Shown here: piece by piece, positions 17,532-26,547 of the stretch | Numbering within the stretch: the first letter of the stretch is position 1 | Layout: the number at the start of each line of letters is the position of its first letter | Source of the DNA: Granulosicoccaceae sp. 1_MG-2023 | GTDB lineage: Bacteria; Pseudomonadota; Gammaproteobacteria; Granulosicoccales; Granulosicoccaceae | NCBI GenBank assembly: GCA_030546905.1 | Contig: JAUOPI010000023.1 | Span: forward strand, 1 to 55,927 | Direction of reading: 5' to 3' | DNA length: 55,927 nt | The notes under the pieces: generated by a model | Told to the model about the DNA's origin: nothing | What the model saw: the letters and a program-made list of their open reading frames with translations, nothing else | Databases searched by the model: none | Made by a program: the position numbers and the translations under genes

Positions 17532-17925
17532 GTAGGAGCGGCTACAGCCGCGACCGACGAGGCCTGATCAACCACCGCAAGTCGCCTGTGTACAGGCTCC
17601 TACAACCACATAGCCGGCCTCATTCGCCCGCTTCATTGTAGGAGCGGCTACAGCCGCGACCGACGGGGCCTGATCAACCACCGCAGGTCGCCTGTATACA
17701 GGCTCCTACAGCCACATGGCCGGCCTCATTCACCAACACCATTGTAGGAGCGGCTATAGCCGCGACTGACGGGGCGCCGATCAACCACCGCAGGTCGCCT
17801 GTATACAGGCTCCTACAACCACATGGCCGGCCTCATTCGCCCGCTATACATTGTAGGAGCGGCTACAGCCGCGACCGACGGGGCGCCGATCAACCACCGC
17901 AGGTCTTCTGTGTACAGGCTCCTAC
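17532..17925. repeat. REP/BIME array 1, four units
   Basis: Four units begin at 17532, 17638, 17744 and 17853, with a period of 106-109 bases. Each unit holds two REP elements in opposite orientation. The head is GTAGGAGC plus the small hairpin GCGGC-TACA/TATA-GCCGC and GAC. The tail, read on the minus strand, is GTAGGAGC plus GCCTG-N4-CAGGC and GAC. About 26 bases lie between head and tail, and about 28-36 between units. The last tail is degenerate (GTCTTCTG instead of GTCGCCTG). The array lies between the 3' end of a diguanylate cyclase gene and the Fur-regulated promoter. A 5' GTAG is the mark of REPs moved by RAYT transposases; no RAYT gene is in the window. Confidence 0.93.
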
Positions 17926-17929
17926 AGGT

Positions 17930-19654
17930 CTAGCTCTTACCGGAACCGCGCAGGGATTTATGCCCGTACATATCCTGATCCGCCGCGCGGATCAGTGAAT
18001 CCACATCCCGTCCGTCATCCGGATAGCGGGCAATGCCGACCGCCGCGGCGACGACCAGCTCCTGCCCGTCGCGGATCAGCAAAGGCGCGTTCAGTGCCTC
18101 GGCCAGATGGCGACGGACTGTCTCAGCATCTTCCCGGAATTCGATATTGTCGAGCAGGATGATAAATTCGTCGCCGGCGTAGCGGGCGATCAAATCATCG
18201 GTACGCAGGGATTCACGGATCCGTTTGGCAAACTCGCACAGCACGATGTCACCGACATCATGACCGTAGGTGTCATTGACGGTTTTAAAATCATTGAGAT
18301 CGGTAAACAGCACGAAAAACGGCCGGTCATCACCACGTCTGCGGCAACTGGAAATACGCTCTTCTATACGCCGGTTAACCGCGACACGGTTAGCCACGCC
18401 GGTCAGCTGATCGGTCAATAGCCGGTGTTGCATTTCATCGATACTGCGCACCAGCTGGCCGATTTCATCATCGCGCTCGGTATACAGTCCGGTGTTGTAA
18501 TTCCCTTCACCGATCTGCCAGGCATACAAAGCCAGCTTACGCAGCTCATGGGTAATCACCGACAAGGTGCCGAAACCCAGCAAAACCACACACAAAGCTG
18601 CCACCAGCGCCAGGATCAGGCTTTGCTTGACGCTGTCCTCAAAACCGCCGAGGTAATCGTTGCGCGGGATCGCCACCATCACCAGCCAATCCATCCCGGC
18701 CGCATCCTGCAAACGACTGTAGCCGAGCTGCACAGGACGGCCGTCACGGTCTTTGAAGGCGGTGGTGAGCGACGCATTGACACCGCGCGGCGGCAATTGA
18801 TCCGCAATAGCTGCAAACGCGCCGGCGACCAGCGGTTCAGGACTATCCAGTGCATTCAGCCGGTCATGACTGCCGTCTTCGAGCAGGCGCAGATGGTCAC
18901 CACGAGACACGCCGACCAGCGAGCCGTCCAACTCCACCACCATGGCCACGCCATTATTGCTGAGTGAGAGGGAACGCAGAAACATATTGATCTGATTCAG
19001 CGACATATCCGTCGCCACCACGCCCGCCAGCCGGCCGTCAGCGTCATTGACGCGCCTGACCCGCGTGGAGACCAGTTCGAAGGTTTTGAAGTCGATATAG
19101 ATCGGTGACCAGGCATGGCCATCGCGCCGGATGCCGGCCTTAAACCAAGGCCGTTCCCGGGGGTCAAAGATGCGTTTTTCTTCGACATAATTGCCCAGCG
19201 GCGCGCGCGGGCCACTGTAGTTGTAAATTCGCCGCGGGCGCTCGGTATCATCACGCAAACGCAACTCCACCGCCTCGCCTTCCAAACGCTTCAGGCCGAT
19301 AAAACGCCCCTCAACATCGCCGTAGTACACATAGTCGTTCGGGTCATGGTGAACCGAAGCGGCCAACCAGAAGCGCTCCCGGATACCGGCCAGTTTCTCG
19401 CCGGAGAACACCGGCGGGCTCCACCCTTGGGGAACTGCGGTTTCCAGCACCTCAGTCGAACCGGAGACATGCTTATCAACAGCCAGCTTGATGCGCTCGA
19501 CGGTTTCGGTCAGCAACTGCCCGGACCAATCATCAACCGCATCGCGGCTGGTGTGATAGAAAAGCCAACCGATCACCAGCACCAACACGGTAATCAGAAC
19601 CATGTAAGGGGTGACCAGAAGAGAACGCAACGAGAGACGGGACAGAAAGTTCAT
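17930..19654 (-). CDS. Diguanylate cyclase with periplasmic Cache-type sensor
   Basis: A 574-residue membrane protein. The first transmembrane helix (about residues 10-30) is followed by a periplasmic double-Cache-like sensor (about 35-340), a second helix (about 345-370), a HAMP-like linker, and a GGDEF domain from about 410. The active-site motif is AGDEF (493-497), an accepted variant of GGDEF. An RxxD product-inhibition site (RTDD, 484-487) lies five residues before it. It should make cyclic di-GMP in response to a periplasmic ligand, perhaps an amino acid or amine. It appears to be a single-gene transcript; the ribosome binding site is weak and REP array 1 lies directly downstream. Confidence 0.9.
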   Translation of the reverse strand: MNFLSRLSLRSLLVTPYMVLITVLVLVIGWLFYHTSRDAVDDWSGQLLTETVERIKLAVDKHVSGSTEVLETAVPQGWSPPVFSGEKLAGIRERFWLAASVHHDPNDYVYYGDVEGRFIGLKRLEGEAVELRLRDDTERPRRIYNYSGPRAPLGNYVEEKRIFDPRERPWFKAGIRRDGHAWSPIYIDFKTFELVSTRVRRVNDADGRLAGVVATDMSLNQINMFLRSLSLSNNGVAMVVELDGSLVGVSRGDHLRLLEDGSHDRLNALDSPEPLVAGAFAAIADQLPPRGVNASLTTAFKDRDGRPVQLGYSRLQDAAGMDWLVMVAIPRNDYLGGFEDSVKQSLILALVAALCVVLLGFGTLSVITHELRKLALYAWQIGEGNYNTGLYTERDDEIGQLVRSIDEMQHRLLTDQLTGVANRVAVNRRIEERISSCRRRGDDRPFFVLFTDLNDFKTVNDTYGHDVGDIVLCEFAKRIRESLRTDDLIARYAGDEFIILLDNIEFREDAETVRRHLAEALNAPLLIRDGQELVVAAAVGIARYPDDGRDVDSLIRAADQDMYGHKSLRGSGKS

Positions 19655-19810
19655 GGTGTTCAGTTTGCTCTTTACCCCGACCGGCGACGCGCCGCTGCCG
19701 GTACTTATGCGGCAGCCAGACAGCGCCCCGCCCGGACCGGATACAACCGTAACCCGTCTCGTTCGTATCAGCGACCTAAGCCTATGCCTGGGCGCCTGAT
19801 ACGAGCAGGA

Positions 19811-20070
19811 TTATGCGTCTGCGTCCGGCTGCCCGCCGGTTTGCAGAAATTCCTCACAACGCCGCGCTAACTCCAGCGAGCAGTCGAGGACCTTACGATG
19901 ACTGGTATCTAGCACAAAGTCGGCCATCGCGTATTCCGCCTCCCGTTCAGTCAGAATCAGCTTGAGGTCTTCCATGGCCTTTTCATTATCGGCCATGGGA
20001 CGCATATCGCCCTGGTCCATCACCCGGCTCATGTGTTCTTCCGGCGTAGCCTTGACCCAAACCGTATCAC
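19811..20070 (-). pseudogene. Remnant of a BoxR-type regulator (shikimate-kinase-like C-terminus)
   Basis: Reading leftward from about 20070, the translation TVWVKATPEEHMSRV, then QGDMRPMA and AMEDLKLILTERE, matches the C-terminal lobe of XRE-family regulators that carry a shikimate-kinase-like domain (BoxR/BzdR type). The helix-turn-helix, the P-loop and most of the kinase-like fold are missing. The open frame continues to 20185, but residues upstream of TVWVKA are unrelated. Only about 85 codons of a roughly 300-codon gene remain, so this is most likely a decayed 3' fragment. An alternative is a new short protein using the fragment. Confidence 0.65.
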
Positions 20071-20312
20071 AAACGCCGGCTTGCCAAGCCCGCCCACAAA
20101 CCCGACACCCTGCTGCAAGCGGGCTCAGCGCCCTGCCGGCGGCGCTTAGGCGCGTATTTTTGTGAGCCAGTGCTTGTCTAAACATTTCTGCTGCTTGTCA
20201 CCGGGACAGTTCCGGCGTATGTGTGAGGTGGTCATTGGTCTATAAAGAGTACTGATGTCCGGATTTTTCACCCGCTGACCGGCCCCGATCGGACCGAGGA
20301 TCAAACCCGCGT

Positions 20313-21254
20313 ATGTCCGCACCTGCTCTGAACCCGCACGAACCGGCCTCACTCAAGCCGAACCGTGTGCAGTATCTGCTCAAACGGCTCAGTGAACCGC
20401 GCTGTTTGCTGATGTCACTGGCCGGCAGGTTCTGGCTGATACGCCAACTGGCGCTGGGGCTACGCAGCCATTGGCGCCGCCACAGCCGCAGCGTCGCCGC
20501 GCCGTTTGAGGGACAAAGCCGCCTGCAGGGCAGTACCGATGCCAAAGCATTGCTGCGCGCACTGCGCCGCGACGGCGTCGCCCACGGGCTGAGCTTAAGC
20601 GGGGAAGATCTGAGCGGGCTGTTGCAGTTTGCCGCCACCCACTGTCTGTACGGCGACCGCCTGACCCGTTTCCGCTTTATGCCGGGCGAGCGCAGCGCCG
20701 CCGAACGTCTGGCCGGCAAACCCTTCCAACAAGCCCAGTACGGTATAGAAGAGCTCGAGGCCGATCCGCACGTGCAGGCGCTGGCCGACGACCCCTTGGT
20801 GCGTCATCTGGTGCGTGAGTATTTCGGTCATGACGGCGTACTCGCCGCCACGCGGATGTTCTGGTCTTACCCGGTCAGCGACGAACACCATCCCTACGAT
20901 CCGCTGCTCAACAGCACGCATTATCATTACGATCTGGATGACTACGGCTGCCTGCGCGTGTTTATCTACCTGACCGATGTGGACGTGAGCGCCGGTGCAC
21001 ACCGCTATATCCGCGGCAGTCACCGCCGTAAACCGTTCTTGCAGAAGCTGATTGCCTCACACAGCCTGCGCCGTGAAGAGGAGCTGGAAAAGCACTACCT
21101 GCGCAGTGATGCGGTCACTGTCACCGCACCGGCCGGCAGCGTGTTTATCGAAGACGCATCGGTTTTTCACGAAGCCACCCGCCCGCTCAGCAAAGAGCGT
21201 TTGCTGATGCAACTGACCTTTGTGTCCAAGGACTTCGCCCTGCACGCGGCGTAG
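20313..21254 (+). CDS. Phytanoyl-CoA dioxygenase (PhyH) family protein
   Basis: A 313-residue non-haem iron/2-oxoglutarate-dependent oxygenase of the PhyH type. The iron ligands are probably His205-x-Asp207 (HYHYDLDDYG) and the distal His286 in VFHEATRP, with Arg290 placed to bind 2-oxoglutarate. GAHRYIRGSHRRK is a typical PhyH strand. The first 60 residues are basic and hydrophobic but not a clear signal peptide. It should hydroxylate a small or lipid-like substrate in the cytosol; the substrate is unknown. GAGGA lies 12 bases upstream of the ATG. The sirtuin gene follows on the same strand 56 bases later. Confidence 0.8.
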   Translation: MSAPALNPHEPASLKPNRVQYLLKRLSEPRCLLMSLAGRFWLIRQLALGLRSHWRRHSRSVAAPFEGQSRLQGSTDAKALLRALRRDGVAHGLSLSGEDLSGLLQFAATHCLYGDRLTRFRFMPGERSAAERLAGKPFQQAQYGIEELEADPHVQALADDPLVRHLVREYFGHDGVLAATRMFWSYPVSDEHHPYDPLLNSTHYHYDLDDYGCLRVFIYLTDVDVSAGAHRYIRGSHRRKPFLQKLIASHSLRREEELEKHYLRSDAVTVTAPAGSVFIEDASVFHEATRPLSKERLLMQLTFVSKDFALHAA

Positions 21255-21310
21255 CGCGGCAAGCACCACAGGGATAAAATACCCCTCCTGTTTTTACGGA
21301 GAACAACCCT

Positions 21311-21997
21311 GTGGCCAGAAAACCCCGAGTTGCTGTCATTACCGGCGCCGGTATCAGCGCCGAAAGCGGACTGAAAACCTTTCGCGACGGCGACGGCCTG
21401 TGGTGCAACCACGCCATCACCGATGTCGCCACGCCCGAAGCCTTCGAGCGTAATCCGGCTCTGGTCCACAACTTCTACAACGAACGCCGCCGTCAGGCCC
21501 GTGCCGCGCAACCCAATGCCGCGCACCTGGCACTGGCGCAGCTGCAACACAGCTACGACGTCACTGTGATCACGCAGAATATCGACGATCTGCACGAACG
21601 CAGCGGCTCCTCGCAGGTCATTCACCTGCACGGTGAGCTGGATAAGGCCCGCAGCGAAGGCGATCCCTCCCATGTCGTGCAACTCAACGGCCGCGACCTT
21701 TCCGTCGAAGACCGCTGCCCGCGCGGCCACCGCCTGCGTCCCGATATCGTCTGGTTCGGTGAGCCTGTGCCGCTCTACGAGCCGGCCATGGAAATCGTCG
21801 CCGAAGCCGACAAGGTGCTGGTCGTGGGCACCTCGCTGAGCGTTTATCCGGCCGCCGGCCTGCTCGCCGACGCCCGCCCCGACGCGGAAAAGCTCATTGT
21901 CACCCTGGAGCTGGACAACCCGCCGTATGACTACCACTGGCTGCAGCAACCGGCCGCCCGCGGGGTGCCGGCGGTGGTGCAGCAATGGCTAGGCTAG
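21311..21997 (+). CDS. cobB: NAD-dependent deacylase, sirtuin family (no zinc-binding cysteines)
   Basis: A 228-residue sirtuin. The NAD site is intact: GAGISAESGLKTFRDGDGLW near the start, QNID at 89-92, the catalytic His107 in HLHGEL, RPDIVWFGEPVP, and GTSLSVYPAAGL. The zinc module is not: between HGEL and RPDIVWFGE there is only one cysteine (Cys136), so the usual four-cysteine zinc ribbon is absent. Some bacterial sirtuins are known to lack it, but the fold there must be stabilised differently. The start is a GTG with GGAG ten bases upstream. It may control acylation of metabolic enzymes. Its end overlaps the convergent deacetylase gene by nine bases. Confidence 0.85.
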   Translation: MARKPRVAVITGAGISAESGLKTFRDGDGLWCNHAITDVATPEAFERNPALVHNFYNERRRQARAAQPNAAHLALAQLQHSYDVTVITQNIDDLHERSGSSQVIHLHGELDKARSEGDPSHVVQLNGRDLSVEDRCPRGHRLRPDIVWFGEPVPLYEPAMEIVAEADKVLVVGTSLSVYPAAGLLADARPDAEKLIVTLELDNPPYDYHWLQQPAARGVPAVVQQWLG

Positions 21998-22720
21998 ATG
22001 CAGCGGGCAGCCGTCATCGGCAAGCAGATCGCTGTAGCAGACGGGCCGCTCGACCGTCTGTAACAGCTGCCTGAGCTGGTGCCGCAAGCCCAGTGACAGA
22101 TCATCCGGATGCAGGCTGATGCGCCACTGCCCGGCCAGCATCGCGCGTCGCCGTGCCAATGCGTTCCAGGCGCCGACCACGGGCACACGCCAGCCGGCCG
22201 CCTCAAAGCCGGCCACCGGTGAGGCCCGGAAGGCCTTCGCATCGACCGCATAAACCCCGCCGAAATACTCATACAAACTGAACGGCAGCGCTGCCAGCGC
22301 AGTGCGGCTGATGCGCCCCATGGCCCAGGCCGGCGGCACATACAGCGCCGGTTCCGGCAGCCCCTGCGCGGCAAACCAGCCGTGACAGCGGCGGATCAAG
22401 GCCGCGATCGCGTCGCTGTCCAGGGCCAGATGCTCGGCCACATCGCCCGACATCAGCAGCGAATGCAAATGCGCCAGCGGGCCGCGTAACTGCGCTCTGT
22501 CCACCTGATGCTGCCAACCGTGTCCGGCCAGCACGGCACCGCTGCTGAGCATGGCCCGCAGACGCACAAGATCCGCGGCCGTCCAGTGCTGCCCCGGCAC
22601 CACCAGCAGGGTCACCGGTGTAATCGCCTGCTGCGTGCACAAATCAAACAAATCCTCACAACGCGACAGCGTCTGCGGCATCACATCGTGGATCGACACC
22701 GCGCACAAAGGCTTACTCAT
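21989..22720 (-). CDS. Polysaccharide deacetylase family protein (DUF2334-like)
   Basis: A 243-residue protein of the NodB-like/DUF2334 deacetylase type. The start AVSIHDVMPQTL carries the His-Asp pair that opens this fold. ELxGHGWQHQVD (around residue 80) supplies the second metal-binding His pair, and HPDDLSLGLR lies near the end. It probably removes an acyl group from a glycan in the cytosol or at the membrane. ATG at 22720 overlaps the stop of the upstream glycosyltransferase (ATGA), so the two are translationally coupled. With the sulfotransferase further upstream it forms a three-gene glycan or glycolipid modification operon. Confidence 0.78.
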   Translation of the reverse strand: MSKPLCAVSIHDVMPQTLSRCEDLFDLCTQQAITPVTLLVVPGQHWTAADLVRLRAMLSSGAVLAGHGWQHQVDRAQLRGPLAHLHSLLMSGDVAEHLALDSDAIAALIRRCHGWFAAQGLPEPALYVPPAWAMGRISRTALAALPFSLYEYFGGVYAVDAKAFRASPVAGFEAAGWRVPVVGAWNALARRRAMLAGQWRISLHPDDLSLGLRHQLRQLLQTVERPVCYSDLLADDGCPLHLA

Positions 22721-23877
22721 GAGCCGGCACCGGGCGCGCTGCGCGCCTGTTCCTGCAGAATCCGCTGCCAATGGCTGAGATTCCAGCGATTGACCGCCTC
22801 GGCCCCGGCGCGCGCCTTGCGCGCTTTGGCCGCCAGCAACTGACCGTCCAGCGCGGCCACCCGCTGTATCGCCTGTGCGGCGCTCTCTGCCTGCCCCATA
22901 CGAAACAAACCGGGCGCCAGCTCAGGCCATTCGTTAATACCGCAATGGGCCGACACCAGCACCGGCCGCGCCCGCGCCATGGCCTCCAGCGCAATCGTGC
23001 CGAAGGACTCCACATGCGACGGCAGGATCAGCAAATCCGCCGCGTCTATGGCCTCACGCATGGCCTCACGGCCAAGCCAGCCCAGATACTGCAGATTCGG
23101 CAAAGCACGCGCCGCCGCTTCCACCTCGGCGCGATAAGGCCCCTCGCCCGCCACGCTGAACTGCAAGTCCGGTAAGCGGCGCGCCGCATCGATAATCGCC
23201 GGCAGATTTTTCTCCGCCGCCAGGCGTCCTGCGTACAGAACGCAACCGATCCGCTGCACCGGTGCCGCCAGCGGCACGGACAGAAATGAACGGGGCAGCG
23301 GCGTGCCCATCAGCGCCACCGGTGTGCGACTGCGGCGCTGTGCAATACTCACCATGTCCTGGGAATTGGCCAGAATCACGCCGGCCCGGCGGAACAGATA
23401 CAGATTCAGCATCTCAAAATACGACACGGTCAGCGAGCCGAACCAGCGACGCCAGTACAGGTGCATGATTTTCTCAAAATGGGTGTGAAAACCGACCACC
23501 AGACCGCAACCACGCTGACGCGCCAGACGTGCACCGTACAAACCATAGGGTCCGGGCGTCGGCACCACAATCACGTGTGGATCCAGGCTTGCAATCTGTC
23601 GGCGTAGTTCACGGCGTTGCGGCAAACACACTCTCTGCGTTCGGTCGCCCGGCAAGGGAAAACTCAGGCGACTGCGGGTGCTCTCGCGACCGGGGCAGAT
23701 CAGTACAATCTGCGCGAGCTCCGCGGCCAACAACTCGCACAGATCATGATAGTAAGCGCCGACGCCGTTGCGCTGCGACCAGGCATCGGAGATCACCGCC
23801 ACACGCAACTGCGACAACGCGGGCGTGCCGCTCTCATGCGCATCAGGCGCCTCGCAGAACAGCTTGTTTTTCAGCAT
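22717..23877 (-). CDS. Glycosyltransferase family 4 protein
   Basis: A 386-residue GT-B fold glycosyltransferase. The N-terminal acceptor domain starts at VAVISDAWSQRNGVGAYYHD. The C-terminal donor domain has VLYAGRLAAEKNLPAII, VAGEGPYR, YLGWLGREAM and the nucleotide-sugar E-x7-E motif in ESFGTIALEAM. It is close to the PimB/SqdX-like group that adds sugars to lipids or growing glycans. The start ATG overlaps the last codons of the sulfotransferase gene, and its end overlaps the deacetylase start. The donor and acceptor cannot be named from sequence. Confidence 0.85.
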   Translation of the reverse strand: MLKNKLFCEAPDAHESGTPALSQLRVAVISDAWSQRNGVGAYYHDLCELLAAELAQIVLICPGRESTRSRLSFPLPGDRTQRVCLPQRRELRRQIASLDPHVIVVPTPGPYGLYGARLARQRGCGLVVGFHTHFEKIMHLYWRRWFGSLTVSYFEMLNLYLFRRAGVILANSQDMVSIAQRRSRTPVALMGTPLPRSFLSVPLAAPVQRIGCVLYAGRLAAEKNLPAIIDAARRLPDLQFSVAGEGPYRAEVEAAARALPNLQYLGWLGREAMREAIDAADLLILPSHVESFGTIALEAMARARPVLVSAHCGINEWPELAPGLFRMGQAESAAQAIQRVAALDGQLLAAKARKARAGAEAVNRWNLSHWQRILQEQARSAPGAGS

Positions 23878-25088
23878 TGCACCTCTCCCTCTGCATGCAC
23901 GGGACGCTTTATCAAACGCATCAAATACGGCAAGGCCGGCACCTGCCGGGCAAAATGCCGGCGTAGCTGCGGCGCAGCCAGCTCGGGCAACCCGTCAGTG
24001 CGGACCTTGTGCGAAGAACGATAGCCGCGCGAGGCTTCAGCATGCTGCGAAATACCTGCGAGCAGCGGCTCAGAAAGCGGAATCTGCAAGCGTTTCAGCG
24101 CCGCGGGCAAACAGCTGTCCAGTCCGCACTGCAACTCATGCATCGACAGGAAAACATGCCGTGAGGCGGCCGGTCCCTGCATGGCCCGGTGCAAATTGGC
24201 ATAAAAAAACGGGAAAACCGCCAGAAACCGCGCTGTGTAGTGCGGCAGCAGCTGCGGCGAATGAAACAACAGGATGCCGTCGCGGATCGCGCTCAGCTGA
24301 GACGGCAAGGCCTGTTCCGGCTCACGCAGACAAACCAGAAACCGCGCCTGCGGAAAGGTCGCCGCCAGCGAGCCGGCCAGTCCGGCAAACGCCGCGTTCT
24401 TGGACAGAAAACGTTTTTCACTACCGTGAAAATACACATGCTTCTGCACCAGTGCGTAGTAAAACGCCATCAGTTCACTACGCTGCGAATCGGGCATATC
24501 CCGGTCCGCTGTAGCCAGGGTCCAGGCCGCGCCTGCGTGCGGGAAAGGCAGGATCAGAATAAAGCTGCCCAGATACGGCAGCAGGGCCAGATAGTCTTCT
24601 TCGGCACTGTCCAGCCGGGTCCGGTGAATCGCATCGAGCGAACCGAAACAACGCTGTTGCAGCCAATCCAGCAGACGCTGCAGCGGCGCGCCGAGCACGC
24701 GGTCGGCGCGGCCAAGCGTGCGCCAGAACACCCGTTGGGTGAGCGACGGTGCAAACATGCATTCCCAAAGCCGGAAGGTGGTGAAATCGCCGCTGTCGGC
24801 CAGCACCCGATGCAAAAAGGTGGTGCCGCTGCGCGGCACGCCGAGCACAAACAAAGGTGCCCCGACCGGCGTTTCCCGCCAGCGCGGAAACAACAGCTCG
24901 TCAAGCAACAGACCGCACCAGTTAATCGCCTGCAGAAATAAAAACACAGGCAAACCCGCCAGCAACAGCAGTGTGCCGCGCAGGCTGGTGAAGCGCAAAG
25001 CAAAGAAAAACGCCGGCAAGCGCCGCAGAGCACTGAACGCCAAGCGCCACATCGGCACCGCGCCGGCATAAGGAGATGAGATAGTCAT
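23871..25088 (-). CDS. Sulfotransferase family protein
   Basis: A 405-residue PAPS-dependent sulfotransferase of the Sulfotransfer_3 type. The 5'-phosphosulfate loop is LGVPRSGTTFLHRVLADSGDF (around residue 75), and a later FLVCLREPEQALPSQ gives the Arg/Ser pair that binds the 3'-phosphate. The first about 55 residues include a hydrophobic segment (LLLLAGLPVFLFLQAINW), so the enzyme is probably membrane-attached. It heads an operon with a GT4 glycosyltransferase and a deacetylase, suggesting a sulfated glycolipid or surface glycan. An in-frame TTG at 25106 is an alternative start; neither has a good ribosome binding site. Confidence 0.8.
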   Translation of the reverse strand: MTISSPYAGAVPMWRLAFSALRRLPAFFFALRFTSLRGTLLLLAGLPVFLFLQAINWCGLLLDELLFPRWRETPVGAPLFVLGVPRSGTTFLHRVLADSGDFTTFRLWECMFAPSLTQRVFWRTLGRADRVLGAPLQRLLDWLQQRCFGSLDAIHRTRLDSAEEDYLALLPYLGSFILILPFPHAGAAWTLATADRDMPDSQRSELMAFYYALVQKHVYFHGSEKRFLSKNAAFAGLAGSLAATFPQARFLVCLREPEQALPSQLSAIRDGILLFHSPQLLPHYTARFLAVFPFFYANLHRAMQGPAASRHVFLSMHELQCGLDSCLPAALKRLQIPLSEPLLAGISQHAEASRGYRSSHKVRTDGLPELAAPQLRRHFARQVPALPYLMRLIKRPVHAEGEVQC

Positions 25089-25138
25089 GCGCCGCGAGAC
25101 TAACAAGGCGGCATGAAGGAATTATGTCAGAACGCCGC

Positions 25139-25172
25139 GGCGGGCCGTCGCCACTGACAGCAACGGCCCGCC
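25139..25172 (-). terminator. Possible terminator-like hairpin
   Basis: GGCGGGCCGT and ACGGCCCGCC form a perfect ten-base-pair stem around a 14-base loop between the aminotransferase gene and the sulfotransferase gene. There is no T-run, so it may instead be a processing or stability element. Confidence 0.35.
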
Positions 25173-25193
25173 CCCGCGCCACCGGGCTGAGAC

Positions 25194-26546
25194 TCAGCCG
25201 TTGCAGAGCCCTTCGCTGCGGGCAAAAGCCAGTGTCTTATCCAGCGACAGCGACAGCTTGCCGATCAACTCATCGATCTGTGCCGATGTGGTGATCAGCG
25301 GCGGGCAGACGGCCAGGGACGAGCCGGCCACCTGCCGCAGAATCAAGCCTTCGTCCTGACAGGCCTGTTGCGCGAACGCACCGACACGCCCGTCAGGAAA
25401 GCTCTGCCGCGCGCCTTTCTGCGGCACCAGCTCCAGTGCGGCGATCAGCCCGGCACCGCGCACTTCACCGACCAGCGGATGATCACGGAAAGCCGCCAAC
25501 TGCGATTGCAAATAAGCACCGCGTTCGGCGGCCTGGGCGAAGATGTCATCACGGCGGTAAATTTCCAGCGTTTTACGCGCCACCGCACAGGCCACCGGAT
25601 GACCCGAATAGGTGTACCCATGCCCGAACACCCCGTGTTTGGCGCTGGCCGCCGCCATCACATCAAACAGCTCACGTTTTACAGCCGTGGCACTGATTGG
25701 CAGATAGGCCGACGAAAGCTGTTTGGCCATGGTCATGATATCCGGCTCACCGGCCTGCTGACTGACCACGCCGAAATCGGCGCCGGTACGGCCGAAGCCG
25801 GTAATCACTTCATCAGCCCAGAACAGAATGTCATGGCGGGCAAGAATCTCGCGGATACGGGCGTAATAACCCGCCGGCGGTACGATCACGCCACTGGCCC
25901 CGGTGATCGGCTCGGCAATAAACGCGGCGATGGTGTCCGCCCCTTCGCGCTCGATCAGCGCTTCCAGATTGGCGCAGAGGCGATCGACAAAAGCACTCTC
26001 GGTCTCGCCGTCCAGCGCGCCGTGATAGTAATGCGGCGCATCGGTGCGCAGAATCCCCAGCGCGTCGACCGGCAGGTCAAATCCGGTCTGGTTGATCGGC
26101 AACGCGGTCAGACAGGCCGAGGCCACCGTCACACCGTGATACGCGCGGTCGCGGGCGATGATCTTGCGCTTCTGCGGTTTGCCGATGGCATTAAAATAGT
26201 AGTGCAGCAGTTTGATGCCGCTGTCGTTGGCGTCGCTGCCGGAGTTGCCGAAAAAGATCTGCGCATCCCGCATCGGCAGCATAGCCGCCAACTCTTCAGC
26301 CAACGCTTCGCCGACGCGATGGCTTTTGCCGCCGAACATATGGGTGTAGCTCATCTTGCTCATCTGCTCTGCCGCCGCCTCGATCAGCTCGGGCTGGTTG
26401 TAACCCAGCGACGTGCACCACAGCCCGGACATCCCTTCCAGGTATTGGCGTCCGTCTGCATCATAGACGTAGACGCCCTCGCCGCGCTCGATGTACATCG
26501 ACGCGCCGCTTTGCAAGTTCGTAGTCGGATAAATCAGATGGTTCAT
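25194..26546 (-). CDS. Class III omega-aminotransferase
   Basis: A 450-residue PLP-dependent class III aminotransferase. It has [14 protein letters not shown], the cofactor loop [31 protein letters not shown] and the PLP lysine in [15 protein letters not shown]. Its type uses pyruvate or 2-oxoglutarate to take the terminal amino group from omega-amino acids or diamines such as GABA, beta-alanine or putrescine. It follows the succinate-semialdehyde dehydrogenase gene with no gap, so the pair would turn GABA into succinate. It is clearly distinct from the other two class III aminotransferases in this window. ATG at 26546 has GGAG just upstream. Confidence 0.88.
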   Translation of the reverse strand: MNHLIYPTTNLQSGASMYIERGEGVYVYDADGRQYLEGMSGLWCTSLGYNQPELIEAAAEQMSKMSYTHMFGGKSHRVGEALAEELAAMLPMRDAQIFFGNSGSDANDSGIKLLHYYFNAIGKPQKRKIIARDRAYHGVTVASACLTALPINQTGFDLPVDALGILRTDAPHYYHGALDGETESAFVDRLCANLEALIEREGADTIAAFIAEPITGASGVIVPPAGYYARIREILARHDILFWADEVITGFGRTGADFGVVSQQAGEPDIMTMAKQLSSAYLPISATAVKRELFDVMAAASAKHGVFGHGYTYSGHPVACAVARKTLEIYRRDDIFAQAAERGAYLQSQLAAFRDHPLVGEVRGAGLIAALELVPQKGARQSFPDGRVGAFAQQACQDEGLILRQVAGSSLAVCPPLITTSAQIDELIGKLSLSLDKTLAFARSEGLCNG

Positions 26547-26547
26547 A

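Noticed and set aside
17532-17925. Possible CRISPR array
   Set aside because: The regularly spaced repeats have internal inverted repeats, and the sequence between them is itself conserved from unit to unit. CRISPR spacers would be unique. No cas genes are present.
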